From NCBI RefSeq assembly GCF_048820895.1, contig NZ_JBMERQ010000006.1:62001-126000 (forward strand): a stretch of 64,000 nt of DNA, written 5' to 3'. Both the position numbers and the translations under genes were made by a program. Positions within the stretch are counted from its first letter, which is position 1; each line of letters starts with the position of its first letter. Shown one piece after another: positions 63,885 through 64,000 of the stretch. The notes under the pieces were generated by a model. The model was not told the origin of the DNA and made no database searches. It was given only the letters and a program-made list of their open reading frames with translations. This DNA comes from Cribrihabitans_A neustonicus (GTDB lineage: Bacteria; Pseudomonadota; Alphaproteobacteria; Rhodobacterales; Rhodobacteraceae).

Positions 63885-64000
63885 TCAGACCTTCCAGAAG
63901 CAGAAGATGGCCCAGGCAACCGACAGGCCCAGCGGCCACCAGAGCGGCATTCCCACCAGGCCGAGCCAGGCCAGGAAGATGTAGGAGGTGCCGAGCAGGC
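63885..64000 (-). CDS. C-terminal fragment of a small membrane protein (continues beyond window)
   Basis: An open minus-strand frame enters at the right edge and stops at 63885-63887. The visible 37 residues are hydrophobic and Trp-rich (WLGLVGMPLWWPLG, AWAIFCFWKV at the end) and look like one or two membrane helices. The rest of the gene is outside the window, and I cannot assign a family. Confidence 0.55.
   Translation of the reverse strand, partial: LLGTSYIFLAWLGLVGMPLWWPLGLSVAWAIFCFWKV

Overview
The window is GC-rich (visibly above 60%), densely coded bacterial DNA. Its gene content points to an aerobic marine alphaproteobacterium of the Rhodobacterales (Roseobacter group). The signs are many ABC and TRAP importers, an OFA-family transporter next to an NtrC/DctB-like pair, a methanethiol oxidase, GcvT-like and dimethylamine-type flavoenzymes, IorAB and a B12 riboswitch. 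No rRNA, tRNA, CRISPR array, insertion sequence or phage gene was found. Family names rest on motifs and recall of families; no database search was run.

Layout. (1) 1-11250: the end of a Pot-type ABC ATPase, its convergent binding protein, then a probable amine-catabolic cluster. The cluster holds a trimethylamine-dehydrogenase-family flavoenzyme (2359-4398) and a minus-strand operon of two COG1233 flavoproteins, a GcvT-like methyltransferase and a class III aminotransferase. A BetI-like TetR regulator reads away from that operon. Near-identical palindromes lie in front of the flavoenzyme and in the regulator/operon divergent region. (2) 11279-17476: a membrane-anchored hypothetical protein, an OFA transporter, a sensor kinase and an NtrC-like regulator that lacks GAFTGA. 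(3) 18264-22054: an orphan solute-binding protein, a chemoreceptor and a small reductive-dehalogenase-like Fe-S protein. (4) 22064-29189: a LysR regulator divergent from ugpBAECQ plus a HAD phosphatase; a Pho box precedes ugpB. (5) 29200-33007: a MFS exporter with a His-rich tail and a cystine-type amino-acid ABC operon.

(6) 33231-46735: a divergon. On the minus strand are a cyclase-family hydrolase, a COG1233 flavoprotein, a MarR regulator, iorA and iorB. On the plus strand are a second COG1233 flavoprotein and a five-gene oligopeptide-type ABC importer. It looks like one uptake-plus-degradation unit with an unknown, perhaps aromatic, substrate. (7) 47015-52476: a TRAP importer and a hybrid kinase. 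(8) 52809-56000: btuFCD under a cobalamin riboswitch. (9) 56241-58854: an EF-hand protein, and mtoX with a co-transcribed membrane protein. (10) 59448-63544: a second chemoreceptor and a BlaI/M56-peptidase pair. A gene fragment closes the window.

The most interesting points are the two COG1233-containing catabolic clusters with recognisable operators, the small reductive-dehalogenase-like protein, the GAFTGA-less regulator beside a sigma-54-like promoter, and a roughly 170-bp intergenic repeat present twice.
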